Source of the DNA: TMED88 sp964515335 | GTDB lineage: Bacteria; Myxococcota_A; UBA9160; UBA4427 | NCBI GenBank assembly: GCA_964515335.1 | Contig: CAZETS010000008.1 | Coordinates: 34,529-98,528 of the forward strand | Direction of reading: 5' to 3' | Length of the DNA: 64,000 nucleotides | In this document: positions 20,481 to 30,114 of the stretch, piece by piece | How the letters are laid out: each line of letters begins with the position of its first letter | Numbering within the stretch: position 1 is the first letter of the stretch | Position numbers and translations under genes: made by a program | Notes under the pieces: generated by a model | Database searches by the model: none | Told to the model about the DNA's origin: nothing | What the model saw: only the letters and a program-made list of their open reading frames with translations

Positions 20481-22828
20481 CAAGGGCGGGAGGCCGCGGC
20501 GGCGCGTCGGCGGCTCAGCACCGACAGCAGACCGAGTCCGCCGATCAGCCCACCAACGAGCGTCGGCTCGGGAAGCTTGATGACGTCGATCACGTCGAGC
20601 TCGCTGCCTCCACTTCCGTCGACCGCGTAGACGCGGTCGACGCCGGTGATCCCCATGACGGAATCGAGCGGATCGAGATCGACGTAGACGATGGTCGCGA
20701 GGTTGCCGTGTGGCGGCAGGTCGAGGGTGTCGAAGTCGGCGCCCTCGAAGCCGCCCGTCATGCTCAGGAAGATCAGCTCGCCGATCGCCGCGGTCGCGCC
20801 CGCGCGCACCGACGCCACGCGAACGACGACACCGAAGTCGTCGGCCGCCCCGAGCTCCAGGGTGCCCGTCGCGCGCAGCTGGGTGTCGACGAGCGCGAGC
20901 TCGAAGTCGCGGCGGGTCAAGACGTTGGAGAGCCCGCTGTGGAGCTCGCCCGCCCTTCCGAGCGAGTTCGCGTAGTAGACGCGCTCGAGCGGCGTGAAGC
21001 CGCCTGTGGTGGGCACGGGTGCCGCGAAGGTGAACTCGACTGCCTGCACGAGGGTCGATGCCGCGTTCAGGCTGTTTTCGTAGGTGGCCCTGCCGCTCAC
21101 GACCTCCGCGGAGCCGAGCACTGTCGACACGAGATCGCCGCCCGTTCCCGGCGCGTTGATGAAGGCAAGAGGATTCGTCGGCATGGTGGCGACCAGCGGG
21201 CCGACGACCAGCGGGTTCGAGAGGTCGGTCGACGGATCGACGAGCGCCGGCCCGTGGCCGCGTGAGTCACGGAACGTCGTGCCCAGCTCGTAGCTCATCG
21301 CCTGGCCGAGACTGGTCGCCAGGAACTCGTTCGGCACCGCGGCGTCGTCCTGGAACGACTGGCCGGCGACGAAGGCGGTGGCCTGGTAGGGAAGCAGCAG
21401 GGCATCGAGACCGGTCGTCGGATCGATCGACGTGTAGGTGGCCGACGTCGATCCGCTCGGCGTTTCGACGGGCGGGTCTCCGGCGCCCGATGGAATGGCG
21501 TCGATCTGGACGGCAACCGTCTCGATGTAGCCGGCTCCCGTGGTCACGAAAGTCTCGACCTCGACGGGCGGCTCGACGAGCTGCCGGCCGAGCAGCGGCG
21601 AGCTGCCGGCCGCCGCGGCGATCAGCATCGCCGAGGGATTCGAGCTGGGTCCGGGTGTGGACGCGAAGTGCATCCCGAAGTTCCCGCCGATGTTGGCGGC
21701 GAGGACGCCGGGCCACGCGAGCGTGTCGGTCAACACCACCGTCGCCTGGCGGCTCGGGGCGGCCACTGACAGCCGTGCGGGGTCGGTGGTCGAAGGCGCG
21801 TACCCCGGCGTCGGGAAGAACGGTCCGAGGTTGTCGACCGTCAAGTAGGCGGTGATCGAATCGAGAGCCGGATCCTCGTTGCCGGGTATGGGGTCCTCGC
21901 TGGTCTTGACGTGGTCGACGAAGACGCGCTGGTAACCGTCGGCGGTCTCCTGCACCTGCGGGACGAGCAGGCTGTAGACGCCCCCGAGCGGCAGGACGAA
22001 CTCGAGGTCGATGTTGTCGCCGGTGGGCGGCTGGTAGGGCTGGAGTTCGGGCAGGAAATCCTGGTCGTCGTTGGCCGCGAACGCATCGAACAGACTCGAA
22101 ACCCCCAGCGGCGTGCCCGTGGCCAGGTTCGGGAACGAGTTGCACGGCCCGGGATCGGTCTGGCCGCAGAGCGACGCATATCCCGGAGCGTCGCGGTCGA
22201 CGAGCAGGAAGACCCCCGACCCCTGCTCGATCTTGCCCGTCACGGGGTCGGAGACCGTGTCGATGTGCGAGATCGCGAGGGGAACGGGGAAGTTCGTGGT
22301 GCCCGAGAACTGCGCGCCGTTGATCGCAATGAACGTGAAGTCGGTCGTCGAAGTGACACCGCCGTTGATCAGGGCCAGTCGGGTATTGGGCGTTCCGGCC
22401 AGATCGGTCGGCGGATTGCCCACGTAGTCGACCCAGCCGAGCACCACGACGCCGCTCGAAGGTCGGGGAAGGCCCGTGAGCCCGTTGCTCGGATCGAGAT
22501 CGAAGGTCGGCAGGTCGATCCGATAGTTGACGAGCGCGTGCCCCGGACTCGTCGAATCCCCCTCGACGTCGTAGAACGTGACGTTCAGAGCGTCCTTGTT
22601 CAGGCCGGGCGCCAGGTCGGCCAGGGTCGGCAGGTAGATCTCGATGAACTCCTGGTGGGGGTCGGCCGGATTGCGGCCGACCGGACCACCCAGGCTCGGC
22701 GGCTCCTGATAGACCTCGGTGATCACCGGATGGTCGGGCGCCTGGGCGGCGGCCGGCCCACCGACCAGCACCGCGACCGCGGCTGCAACGACCGCACCAA
22801 GCCTTCGCTTCCCCATCGCCTCCGACAC
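20477..22828 (-). CDS. PEP-CTERM sorting-domain surface protein
   Basis: A 783-residue exported protein. A signal peptide (to about residue 29, PAAAQA) precedes ITEVYQEP and HQEFIEIYLPTLADL, a pattern like lamin-tail/LTD beta domains, then long Gly/Thr/Asp-rich beta segments. The end is a PEP-CTERM signal: LPEP, a hydrophobic stretch (LVGGLIGGLGLLSVL) and an Arg cluster. Exosortase should cleave and transfer it to the envelope or matrix. A GTG at 22828 or an ATG at 22816 could start it. A sigma-54 site lies 63 bp upstream. Its stop shares CTAG with the sulfatase stop. Confidence 0.85.
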   Translation of the reverse strand: MSEAMGKRRLGAVVAAAVAVLVGGPAAAQAPDHPVITEVYQEPPSLGGPVGRNPADPHQEFIEIYLPTLADLAPGLNKDALNVTFYDVEGDSTSPGHALVNYRIDLPTFDLDPSNGLTGLPRPSSGVVVLGWVDYVGNPPTDLAGTPNTRLALINGGVTSTTDFTFIAINGAQFSGTTNFPVPLAISHIDTVSDPVTGKIEQGSGVFLLVDRDAPGYASLCGQTDPGPCNSFPNLATGTPLGVSSLFDAFAANDDQDFLPELQPYQPPTGDNIDLEFVLPLGGVYSLLVPQVQETADGYQRVFVDHVKTSEDPIPGNEDPALDSITAYLTVDNLGPFFPTPGYAPSTTDPARLSVAAPSRQATVVLTDTLAWPGVLAANIGGNFGMHFASTPGPSSNPSAMLIAAAAGSSPLLGRQLVEPPVEVETFVTTGAGYIETVAVQIDAIPSGAGDPPVETPSGSTSATYTSIDPTTGLDALLLPYQATAFVAGQSFQDDAAVPNEFLATSLGQAMSYELGTTFRDSRGHGPALVDPSTDLSNPLVVGPLVATMPTNPLAFINAPGTGGDLVSTVLGSAEVVSGRATYENSLNAASTLVQAVEFTFAAPVPTTGGFTPLERVYYANSLGRAGELHSGLSNVLTRRDFELALVDTQLRATGTLELGAADDFGVVVRVASVRAGATAAIGELIFLSMTGGFEGADFDTLDLPPHGNLATIVYVDLDPLDSVMGITGVDRVYAVDGSGGSELDVIDVIKLPEPTLVGGLIGGLGLLSVLSRRRAAAASRPC

Positions 22829-22890
22829 CTGCTCTCGTCCCAGGACGCCTTTTTCTCTGTTTCCCTGCTGTTTCTTCTCTAGTTGTCGGT

Positions 22891-22906
22891 TGCAACAGAC
22901 ATGCCG
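22891..22906 (-). promoter_or_regulatory. Sigma-54-type -24/-12 promoter for the PEP-CTERM gene
   Basis: On the minus strand the sequence is CGGCATG-TCTG-TTGCA, against the consensus TGGCACG-N4-TTGCW. The essential GG and GC have the correct 10-bp spacing. The predicted start near 22881 gives a leader of about 50 bases before the gene at 22828. Confidence 0.65.
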
Positions 22907-22964
22907 ATGTCATCAGCCGTATCGCGCCCCGAGGCGCCGCTAGCCCTGCATGAGCCCCCTTGCC

Positions 22965-23001
22965 CCGGGGGATTTGGCCGGGAGCGGGGGAAATCCCCCG
23001 G
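22965..23001. promoter_or_regulatory. Inverted repeat between two divergent sigma-54 promoters (possible enhancer)
   Basis: CCGGGGGATTT (22965-22975) pairs perfectly with AAATCCCCCGG (22991-23001). A smaller palindrome, GGGGGAAATCCCCC, lies at 22986-22999. The element is centred about 100 bp upstream of the leftward start and about 93 bp upstream of the rightward start, where enhancer-binding activators normally bind. It could alternatively act as an RNA hairpin. Confidence 0.5.
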
Positions 23002-23049
23002 CCCGCGGTGACAGGACACGCCGAGACCGCAGGGAGACGCTCGGCGGGG

Positions 23050-23065
23050 TGGCATTTCGCTTGCA
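23050..23065 (+). promoter_or_regulatory. Sigma-54-type -24/-12 promoter for the porin gene
   Basis: TGGCATT-TCGC-TTGCA matches the -24 TGGCA and -12 TTGCA elements with correct spacing. The predicted transcription start is near 23076. That leaves too little leader for the ATG at 23078 and supports the ATG at 23108 as the translation start. Confidence 0.65.
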
Positions 23066-23107
23066 ACATCACGGTTCATGCCTCGACCCACGAGGCCGCC
23101 CACACCG

Positions 23108-24805
23108 ATGAACCTCCTCCTCTGCCGGCTCCTCCTGATCGCGATCCTGATCGCGACGTCCTCGGCCACCGCCCAGACGGGCAATGTCCAGGCCGAGCCC
23201 GCGGCCGGCGGCGACCCGCGTAGCGCCGCCCGCCACCTGGCCCGCCGCCAGCTCGAACTGACGCGCGGCGAGAAGACGCTGATCGCCCGACCCGACCGGC
23301 AGCGCCCCGCCCACCCCATCACGCTCCCGCTCTTCGGGCGACCGCTCACGCTCGGTGGCCGGCTCACGGTGCTCGGCCGCTACGACCACAGCAAGCTCCT
23401 CGACTTCGACTACACGGACCTCGACAACAGGGACATCGATGGCGACGGCGATCTGACGGAGATCGAGGACGTGGCTCGCGGCAAGACGCCGCGCGACGAC
23501 CAGCTGCGCTTCAACATGGGCATGCAGGCGGACCTCTTCTACCCGATCACCCCGCAGCTCGCCTTCTACGCCGAGATGCGTGCCTTCTACCGATCCCTCG
23601 TCTGGGCGGACCAGAAGGCGACGAACGATCTATGGCTCATTCAGCGCGGCGAACTCTGGCTGTACGCCGGCCGGATCCTCGACACGCCGCTCGGCCTCCA
23701 GGTCGGCCGGCAGCGGTACTTCGACGAGCGCGAGTGGTGGTGGGACGAGAATCTCGACTCGATCCGGATCCGGTTCGACTGGCCGACCTTCCATGCCCAG
23801 ATCGGGCTCGCCAAGGAGCTGCTGCCGGTGTTGCTGGACGGGAACGGCATCGAGCCCGAGGACCAGGACGTGGTCCGGATCCTCGGAGTGGCCCGTTGGC
23901 AATGGGCGAAACGTCAGCAGCTCGGGCTGTACTTCCTCCACGCGCAGGACGGCTCGAGCCATCAGCCGCTGATCGTCTCACGGCCCCACCCCACACTTCC
24001 CTGTGTGCCGGATGACGAGATGCCGCCGAACCTTCCGCCAGATTTGCGAGAGTTCTTGCAGAGCGGTTGCCCACCGCCCGTGCCGCTGGCCGGATTCGAG
24101 GACGACAGCGATGCGGACCTCACCTGGGTCGGCATCTCGAGTTCGGGTCGCATCAAGGCCCGCGGGCTCGGGCGCTTCGACTACTGGCTCGATGTTGCGG
24201 GGCTGTGGGGACGCGAGCGCCTCACCGACTATTCGGGCCCGACGGGGCAGCGTGTCGTCGGCGCCATCGACCGGCACACAGTCGGCGGCTTCGGGCTCGA
24301 CGTGGGCGCAACCTGGCAGCTTCCGTTGCCACTCCGGCCCTACCTGACCGCTGGGTTCGCGTACGGTTCGGGAAACCCGGGCATGACGGAGAACGCGGAC
24401 ACCGGATTCCGGCAGACGGGGATGCAGGACAACAACGACCGGTTCAGGGGCGTCGTCAGCTTCCGCTACTACGGTGAGCTGCTCTCTCCGGATCTATCGA
24501 ACCTGCAGGTGGTAACGCTCGGGCTCGGCACGCGGTTCCTCTCACGCAGCTCGATCGACTTCCTCTACCACCGCTACCGGCAGCCCCACGCCGCCCCGTT
24601 CCTGCGCGACGTCGACTTCAAGCGCGATCCCACCGGTCTCGATGGAGACATCGGAGAGGAGTGGGACCTGATCGTCGGAATCGAGAACTTCCAGCCGGTC
24701 GAGTTCAAGCTGGTCGGCGCGATCTTCCGGACCGGGCGGGCTTTCGCTCCCGAGCAGGGGCAGCTGTCCTATCTGGCTTCGCTGCGGATCCGCTTCAACT
24801 TCTAG
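23108..24805 (+). CDS. Alginate-export-type outer-membrane porin
   Basis: A 565-residue outer-membrane protein. The signal peptide MNLLLCRLLLIAILIATSS is cut near ATAQ. The mature protein starts with a charged region, then a large barrel with the AlgE/alginate-export look: FFRLNMGMQADLFYP-type strands, FYAEMRAFYRS, LGLQVGRQRYFDEREWWWDENLDSIRIRF, and the C-terminal strand SYLASLRIRFNF ending in Phe. A Ca-binding-like loop DIDGDGDLTEIED lies near residue 105. It probably exports or takes up an anionic polysaccharide or small solute. Read divergently from the PEP-CTERM gene; 11-bp convergent overlap with the next gene. Confidence 0.8.
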   Translation: MNLLLCRLLLIAILIATSSATAQTGNVQAEPAAGGDPRSAARHLARRQLELTRGEKTLIARPDRQRPAHPITLPLFGRPLTLGGRLTVLGRYDHSKLLDFDYTDLDNRDIDGDGDLTEIEDVARGKTPRDDQLRFNMGMQADLFYPITPQLAFYAEMRAFYRSLVWADQKATNDLWLIQRGELWLYAGRILDTPLGLQVGRQRYFDEREWWWDENLDSIRIRFDWPTFHAQIGLAKELLPVLLDGNGIEPEDQDVVRILGVARWQWAKRQQLGLYFLHAQDGSSHQPLIVSRPHPTLPCVPDDEMPPNLPPDLREFLQSGCPPPVPLAGFEDDSDADLTWVGISSSGRIKARGLGRFDYWLDVAGLWGRERLTDYSGPTGQRVVGAIDRHTVGGFGLDVGATWQLPLPLRPYLTAGFAYGSGNPGMTENADTGFRQTGMQDNNDRFRGVVSFRYYGELLSPDLSNLQVVTLGLGTRFLSRSSIDFLYHRYRQPHAAPFLRDVDFKRDPTGLDGDIGEEWDLIVGIENFQPVEFKLVGAIFRTGRAFAPEQGQLSYLASLRIRFNF

Positions 24806-25823
24806 CGCCAGGCCTGGCTCGGCCCGAGGTGCCGAGGGCCTGCTCGCAGTACGCGAGGATCGCCTCGGTGGCGTGGGATCGGCCCGGGATCACCATGCTG
24901 AGCTGGATGTGGCGAGCAAGGCTGAGGATCCTGTGGGCCTCGATGGCGGCCAGAGAGACTTCGTTCGTCGCCGCCAGGTAGGCTTGCTCGAACGCCGCCT
25001 CGAGAAGCGCGTAGCGGTCGGACGTTCCGTAGCGCCGCAGGGACAGCTCCGTCAGATGCGCGGAGAAGTTGCCGACGTCGAGCGCCGGGTCGCCCCGTGC
25101 GTAGAGGTCGAGGTCGAGCAGCGTGTACCGCGGCCCATCGACGAGAATCTGGTCGAAGTAGAAGTCGCGATGGATCCCGCACTGCGGCGAGGGCGAGAGC
25201 GAGCCGGCCAGCTCCTTGCATGCCTCCAGGACCGCAGCGATGCGTCCGGCGAGCTGCTGAGCGATGTGAGCGGCATCGGCGAGGCGTTGGTCGAGGATGC
25301 CGAGCTCGTCCGCCATGTCGTGCGAGCGAGACGGCTCGACGGGAGCGGCATGCAGCCGGTGGAGGCTCGAGGCGACGCCCGCCATGACCGCGGCGGCGTC
25401 GGGCCCTTCGATGGCCTCGCCGACCGGACGGCCGCGCCCGCCCGCCTGCAGGGTCATGTTCAGCGACGGAACGATACCGAGCGCCGCAGGCACCTCGACG
25501 ATGCTGCCCGAGGAGTGCTCGAGTCCGGCCTGCCGCAGGTCGCCGTGCAGGCGGTGCGTGCGGCGGTCGGGTCCGCGAGCCCGGATCTTCGCGTACACGC
25601 AGCGCTCGACCGGGCATGCGAACACGTAGCGGATCACCGCTCGGCGCCCGGGCTTGTGTCGCACGAGCTCGACGTCGACGAGGTCCGGGAGCGAAGTCGT
25701 CTGCCTCGATACGACCGGGCCGACCGTGCGGCGGGCCAGCTGCCGGTCCATCGCCTCGTGGAGCCAGGGCATGCCCGGGTCGGCGATGCGCAGCATGGCC
25801 TTCGGCTGCATTCCGGCGGTCAT
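24795..25823 (-). CDS. APH-type phosphotransferase (second of a tandem pair)
   Basis: A protein of about 342 residues with the aminoglycoside-phosphotransferase/choline-kinase fold. The catalytic loop is GIHRDFYFDQILVD and the metal-binding loop LLDLDLYARGDPALDVGNF. The start is the ATG at 25823, which overlaps the upstream stop as ATGA. Membership of a glycosyltransferase/ABC exporter operon makes a sugar, polyol or lipid-carrier kinase more likely than drug resistance; the substrate is not visible. Last gene of the operon. Confidence 0.8.
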   Translation of the reverse strand: MTAGMQPKAMLRIADPGMPWLHEAMDRQLARRTVGPVVSRQTTSLPDLVDVELVRHKPGRRAVIRYVFACPVERCVYAKIRARGPDRRTHRLHGDLRQAGLEHSSGSIVEVPAALGIVPSLNMTLQAGGRGRPVGEAIEGPDAAAVMAGVASSLHRLHAAPVEPSRSHDMADELGILDQRLADAAHIAQQLAGRIAAVLEACKELAGSLSPSPQCGIHRDFYFDQILVDGPRYTLLDLDLYARGDPALDVGNFSAHLTELSLRRYGTSDRYALLEAAFEQAYLAATNEVSLAAIEAHRILSLARHIQLSMVIPGRSHATEAILAYCEQALGTSGRARPGARS

Positions 25824-27115
25824 CGGAGACCGCCGGGCGACGCGAGCAGCTCTTCGACTCGCGTGACGATCTCTTCGGTCTCTCGCGCCCAATCGGGGCG
25901 ATTCAGCCTAAACGGGTGATGGGCGAGCCGCAGCAGGCCTTCCGCAACGAAGTCCCGGGTGGAGTCGACGGAGCGACCCGCGGTGCGCTGATAGCCTTCG
26001 AGCAACGTGCCGACCAGCTCGTCGAACGACTCGAGGGGCCGGCCCAGCAGCCGATCCCTTTCGAGATGGGCGATGAAGAGGCCGAGATCCTCGCCGGCGT
26101 CGCCAAGCACCGCGTCGTCGAGATCGACGATGCCGATCCGGTCATCCATCACGATCGCCTGCTTGTCGTAGAAGTCTCCGTGGATCGGCGTCCCACTGCA
26201 CTCCCGCTCGGCGCCGCGTGCCGCAAGACACCCGGCCAGGCGGATCGCACGGTCGCGGAGCCTGGGCACGAGGAAGCCCAGCGTCTCGGCGAGCGGCCGC
26301 AGCGCGGCGGCCCGTGCGGCCCGGCGTCTCGGCCGCAGAGCACCGCCGTCCTGGGCGTGGAGTTCGGCGAGCGCGGCGCCCACCCGAGCGAGGGAGGGCG
26401 GACCGACGACCTCGTCGATCGATCGCCGCAGTGCGACGCCACCGAGCCAGCCGTGCGCGGTGATTCGATGCCGCTTCGAACCGCGCCGCCGCGGCGGCAC
26501 CACGAGCACATCTCGCGACTCGAACGTCCTTGCCGCCTCTCGCGCGCGAAGGTGTCGCTCCGCCAGATGGAACTTCAGCACGACGTCGCCTTCGCCCGAT
26601 TCGGTCGAGCGTACGCGCGCCACGTACCGCCTCTCGGGCTTGTAGGCCAGCGTCTCGAGGTCGATGGGTTCCTCGGGCAGGCTGCGGCCCAGCGCGCGAC
26701 CCAGCAGCCGACTCCTCTCGGCGGGCACAGCGAGGCGCGCCAGCACACTCAGCTTGGCGTCGTCGGGGAACGAATAGACGACGACGCCGAGCGACGGGGA
26801 CAGAATCCGCGGCAGCAGGCCGCCTGCAGTGCGCGGACGGTCTTGCGCGGCCTTCTCGAGCTTGATGGCGGCGTCGGCGCCGTGGGCCTTGGCGTAGAGG
26901 AGCGGCCCGCCTTCGCTCCCGGGTCGCCGGTAGGCGGCGAGGCAGTTGGTTCCGGGCTTGTAGCGCAGATACATGAGCTCCAGACGTCCCGGGTCGGCGC
27001 CGCCGCACTCCTCGATGGCCGCCTCGAGTGCGAGGGGATCGAGGAGGTGGCCCAGGCCCGGTAGCCCGGCATCGCGCCTCACCAGCTCGATGTCAGCCGG
27101 CGATCGCATCTTCAT
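25820..27115 (-). CDS. APH-type phosphotransferase (first of a tandem pair)
   Basis: A 431-residue kinase-fold protein. It has a nucleotide-binding N-lobe with VLKFHLAERHLRAREAARTF, the catalytic loop PIHGDFYDKQAIVMDD, and the metal loop IVDLDDAVLGDAGEDLGLF. It is longer than its downstream neighbour and clearly divergent from it. It overlaps the end of the ABC transporter gene by 23 bases, so translation is coupled. Likely phosphorylates a component of the glycan made by the cluster (inference). Confidence 0.8.
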   Translation of the reverse strand: MKMRSPADIELVRRDAGLPGLGHLLDPLALEAAIEECGGADPGRLELMYLRYKPGTNCLAAYRRPGSEGGPLLYAKAHGADAAIKLEKAAQDRPRTAGGLLPRILSPSLGVVVYSFPDDAKLSVLARLAVPAERSRLLGRALGRSLPEEPIDLETLAYKPERRYVARVRSTESGEGDVVLKFHLAERHLRAREAARTFESRDVLVVPPRRRGSKRHRITAHGWLGGVALRRSIDEVVGPPSLARVGAALAELHAQDGGALRPRRRAARAAALRPLAETLGFLVPRLRDRAIRLAGCLAARGAERECSGTPIHGDFYDKQAIVMDDRIGIVDLDDAVLGDAGEDLGLFIAHLERDRLLGRPLESFDELVGTLLEGYQRTAGRSVDSTRDFVAEGLLRLAHHPFRLNRPDWARETEEIVTRVEELLASPGGLR

Positions 27116-28946
27116 CGAAGCCGCGAGGGCGGGCGAAGGGCGAGCGGGCCTTGTGGACCATCGCCGCGTAGGGGCCGCCGCGACACACGAGGTCGGCGTG
27201 GCTGCCCGACTCGGCGATGCGTCCGTTGGCGAGCACCAGGATGCGATCGCACTGCGACGCGTGCTCGATGTCGTGCGTCACCAGGATCGTCGTTCGGCCG
27301 TGCCCGATCCGATCGAGGGCGCGCCGCACGATTCGCCCGTTCTCCTCGTCGAGACCGGCGAGCGGCTCGTCGAAGATGAGGATCCGCGCGTCCGCGAGCG
27401 CGGTTCGAGCGATCGCGACCCGCTGACGCTGCCCGGCGGAGAGCCGTTCGCCCCGTTCGCCGACCGGCGTGTCGTATCCATCGGGCAGCCGCTCGATGAA
27501 CTCGTGCGCACCGGCGAGCCGCGCCGCGGCCTCGACCTCTTCGTCGGTCGCATCTTCGCGCCCCAGCCGGATGTTGTCCCGGATGCTCGCCGAGAAGAGG
27601 ACGCTCTCCTGGAGGAGCACGCTGATCTGCCCGCGCAGCGAGGCCAGGGTGAAAGTCCGGATGTCGGCGCCGTCGATCAGCACCTGGCCCCAGGCTGGAT
27701 CGTGCAGACGCAGCAGGGCGGCCACCAACGTCGACTTGCCGCTTCCCGACTCGCCGACGATCGCCACACGCTCGCCTGGCGCGCTCGAGAAGTCGATGTC
27801 GTTGAGCACCGTCCCCTGCCCGTGATGGTTGAAGGACGCTTGCTCGAACCGCAGCGCTCCTTCGAAACTCGGGGCAGGCACCGCGTCGGGCCGCTCCTGG
27901 ACGTCGGGCTCGCGCTCGAGCACGTCGAGCACGCGCTCGGCGGCTGCGCTCGCCTTCGCGAGTCGCGCCGTGTACTTCGCGAAGTTGCGGACGGGCCGGA
28001 ATCCGCTCTTCAGGTAGGAGACGAAGACCACCAGCTCTCCGGGGGAGAGGGATCCGTTCAGGACGAACCGGGCGCCCACCATCAGGACCAGGGCGGTCGC
28101 CAGACCGGCGATCACGTCGACGCTGCGCTCGAGGCGCGCGGACAGCCGCTTGGTCTGGACGCCCTCCTTCACGCTACCCTCGCTGTTTTGTGAGAAGCCC
28201 GCAGCCATCCGGTCTTCCAGCGACAGCGCCTGCACGACACCGATTGCGCCGAGCATCTCGGCGGCGCCGGTGGCGAGCTTGCCCTCGCGCCGTCGCTGCC
28301 GCTTCGAGGCGACGTGGATCCGCCGACTGAGGTGGATGCTCGACAGCCAGAACAGCGGGGTCACCGATGCGGCGACGAGCGCCAGCTTCCAGTTCATCCA
28401 GGCCATCACCGCCACCATGCCGGTCAGGATCAGCATGTTCGCGGCCATGGGCAGCAAGGCCGTCACGGCCACGTCGCGGATCATGCCCACATCGCCCAAG
28501 ACCCGGAGGACCAGGTCGCCGCTACGCGCCCGCTTGTGGAACGCGATCGAGAGCGCCTGCAGGTTGGCGTAGAGCGCCATGCGGATTCCGTTGACGACGC
28601 GATTGCCCGCGAGTGCGAACCCGACGGCACTCACATACGCCGCGACCGCACGACCGGCGACCACGAGGACGAGCAGGGCGGGCGCGAGCCAGAGCAGCGT
28701 TGCGCCGTCCAGGTGTCCGATCAGGGCGGCGGGGCCGCCGCCGGCGGTCGGTTCGGATCCGAGCAGGTAGTCGACGAGGAGGCCGAGCGGCCACGGCTCG
28801 AGGAGGCGGAAAGCCACCTCCACGAGCACGGCGACGAACGCGCCCCCGGCAAGGCCCCGTTGGCGGCGCAGCTCGGGCGCGAAGCGCACCAGCAGGCGCC
28901 GGATGCTCGGCAGGCTCCGCCCGATTTCTCGCCCGGAAGCGCTCAT
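27093..28946 (-). CDS. ABC exporter, fused permease and ATPase
   Basis: A 617-residue half-transporter of the MsbA/lipid-exporter type. An N-terminal membrane domain with about six spans (to about 320) precedes the ATPase with Walker A GESGSGKST, Q-loop LLQESVLFSASIRDNI, signature LSAGQRQRVAIA and Walker B ILIFDEPLAGLD, then the switch His in LVTHDIEHA. The ATG at 28946 follows the glycosyltransferase stop by one base. Context suggests export of the lipid-linked or soluble product of the three glycosyltransferases. Confidence 0.9.
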   Translation of the reverse strand: MSASGREIGRSLPSIRRLLVRFAPELRRQRGLAGGAFVAVLVEVAFRLLEPWPLGLLVDYLLGSEPTAGGGPAALIGHLDGATLLWLAPALLVLVVAGRAVAAYVSAVGFALAGNRVVNGIRMALYANLQALSIAFHKRARSGDLVLRVLGDVGMIRDVAVTALLPMAANMLILTGMVAVMAWMNWKLALVAASVTPLFWLSSIHLSRRIHVASKRQRRREGKLATGAAEMLGAIGVVQALSLEDRMAAGFSQNSEGSVKEGVQTKRLSARLERSVDVIAGLATALVLMVGARFVLNGSLSPGELVVFVSYLKSGFRPVRNFAKYTARLAKASAAAERVLDVLEREPDVQERPDAVPAPSFEGALRFEQASFNHHGQGTVLNDIDFSSAPGERVAIVGESGSGKSTLVAALLRLHDPAWGQVLIDGADIRTFTLASLRGQISVLLQESVLFSASIRDNIRLGREDATDEEVEAAARLAGAHEFIERLPDGYDTPVGERGERLSAGQRQRVAIARTALADARILIFDEPLAGLDEENGRIVRRALDRIGHGRTTILVTHDIEHASQCDRILVLANGRIAESGSHADLVCRGGPYAAMVHKARSPFARPRGFDEDAIAG

Positions 28947-28947
28947 G

Positions 28948-30114
28948 TCAGCACATCTCCATCCCAGCATTCACGGTTTCGACGGCGCCCAGCGAATCGG
29001 CGACGACACGGTCCCACGAGTGGCGTGCAGCAACTGCCTCGCGTCCGGCTCGACCCATGCCGCGCCGCAGCGCCTCGTCTTCGCAGAGCGTCCTCATCGC
29101 GTCCGCGAGCGAGCCCGCGTCTCCCGGTGCGTAGAGGAGCCCCGAGTGGCCGTCCTCGATGAGAAACGGGATCTGTCCGGTGCTGCTGCCCAGAACCGGC
29201 AGCCCGGCGGCCATGTACTCGAGCACCTTGAGCGGTGAGAAATAACTCGCCTCGGAACGCGAATAGGGAGCGACACCGACGTGCATCCGCTCGAGCCAGC
29301 CCGGAACTTCGTCCGGCGCAACGGCGCCGACGAACGTCGTCGCGCCGGCGAGACCGGCGGCGCCGATCCGCTTCTCGAGGCGACTGCGTTCGGGCCCGTC
29401 TCCCACCACCAGCAGGCGTGCCTCGGGGAGGCTGCGGTGCAGAATCGCGAACGCATCGATCAGCGTGTCGACGTCGTGCCAGGGCTTCAGGGTTCCCACG
29501 AAGCCGACCGTGAAGGGGTCGCCTTTCGGGCGCTCCTTCGCGCCGGAGAAACGAAGCGGATCGACGCCGTTCGGCTGCACGACGACACGATCCGGATCGA
29601 CGCCGTGCTCGAGCACGTGATCGGCGACGTCGCGCGAGACGGCCAGTACGAGCGTGGCCGCGTGGAAGACGTGACGGGCGACCCGCTCGGCGGCGCGGCG
29701 GTCGAGCAGAGTGCGGTGCTCGGACTGCTCGTCGACGAGCGGAGCGTTGACTTCGAGGATGCACGGAACGCCGGTGGCGTGCGCGAAGTCCACGCCGGCC
29801 GTCCCCCACAGCGAGTAGCGCTCGTAGACGAGGTCGTAGCGGGGCCGCCCGCCGAGCGACGCGAGCAGCGCCGGGTTGACGTCCCTGGCGCGACGCTCAC
29901 GCAGGCCGGGATCACCGCTGCGGTCGAACGGGATATCATGCACGTCGAGGTCCGCCAGGTCGCCGGGCGGGTCGCCGCCGAGGCGCACCGCATGCAGCTC
30001 GACGTGCACGGCCCGCCGCCTCAGCGCACGGATCACCTCCTGGACGTGCACCGAGCAGCCCTTGTGGCCGAAGACCGGTACTCCGGGATCCGCGGTCACG
30101 TACGCGATCCTCAT
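28948..30114 (-). CDS. GT4 family glycosyltransferase
   Basis: A 388-residue GT-B enzyme. The N-terminal acceptor domain opens MRIAYVTADPGVPVFGHKGCSVH; the donor-binding half has VQPNGVDPLRFSG, VGFVGTLKPWHDVDTLIDAF and the ExxxxxE region EASYFSPLKVLEYMAAGLPVL. It probably transfers a nucleotide-activated hexose. Its ATG overlaps the stop of the previous glycosyltransferase (ATGA). Confidence 0.9.
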   Translation of the reverse strand: MRIAYVTADPGVPVFGHKGCSVHVQEVIRALRRRAVHVELHAVRLGGDPPGDLADLDVHDIPFDRSGDPGLRERRARDVNPALLASLGGRPRYDLVYERYSLWGTAGVDFAHATGVPCILEVNAPLVDEQSEHRTLLDRRAAERVARHVFHAATLVLAVSRDVADHVLEHGVDPDRVVVQPNGVDPLRFSGAKERPKGDPFTVGFVGTLKPWHDVDTLIDAFAILHRSLPEARLLVVGDGPERSRLEKRIGAAGLAGATTFVGAVAPDEVPGWLERMHVGVAPYSRSEASYFSPLKVLEYMAAGLPVLGSSTGQIPFLIEDGHSGLLYAPGDAGSLADAMRTLCEDEALRRGMGRAGREAVAARHSWDRVVADSLGAVETVNAGMEMC

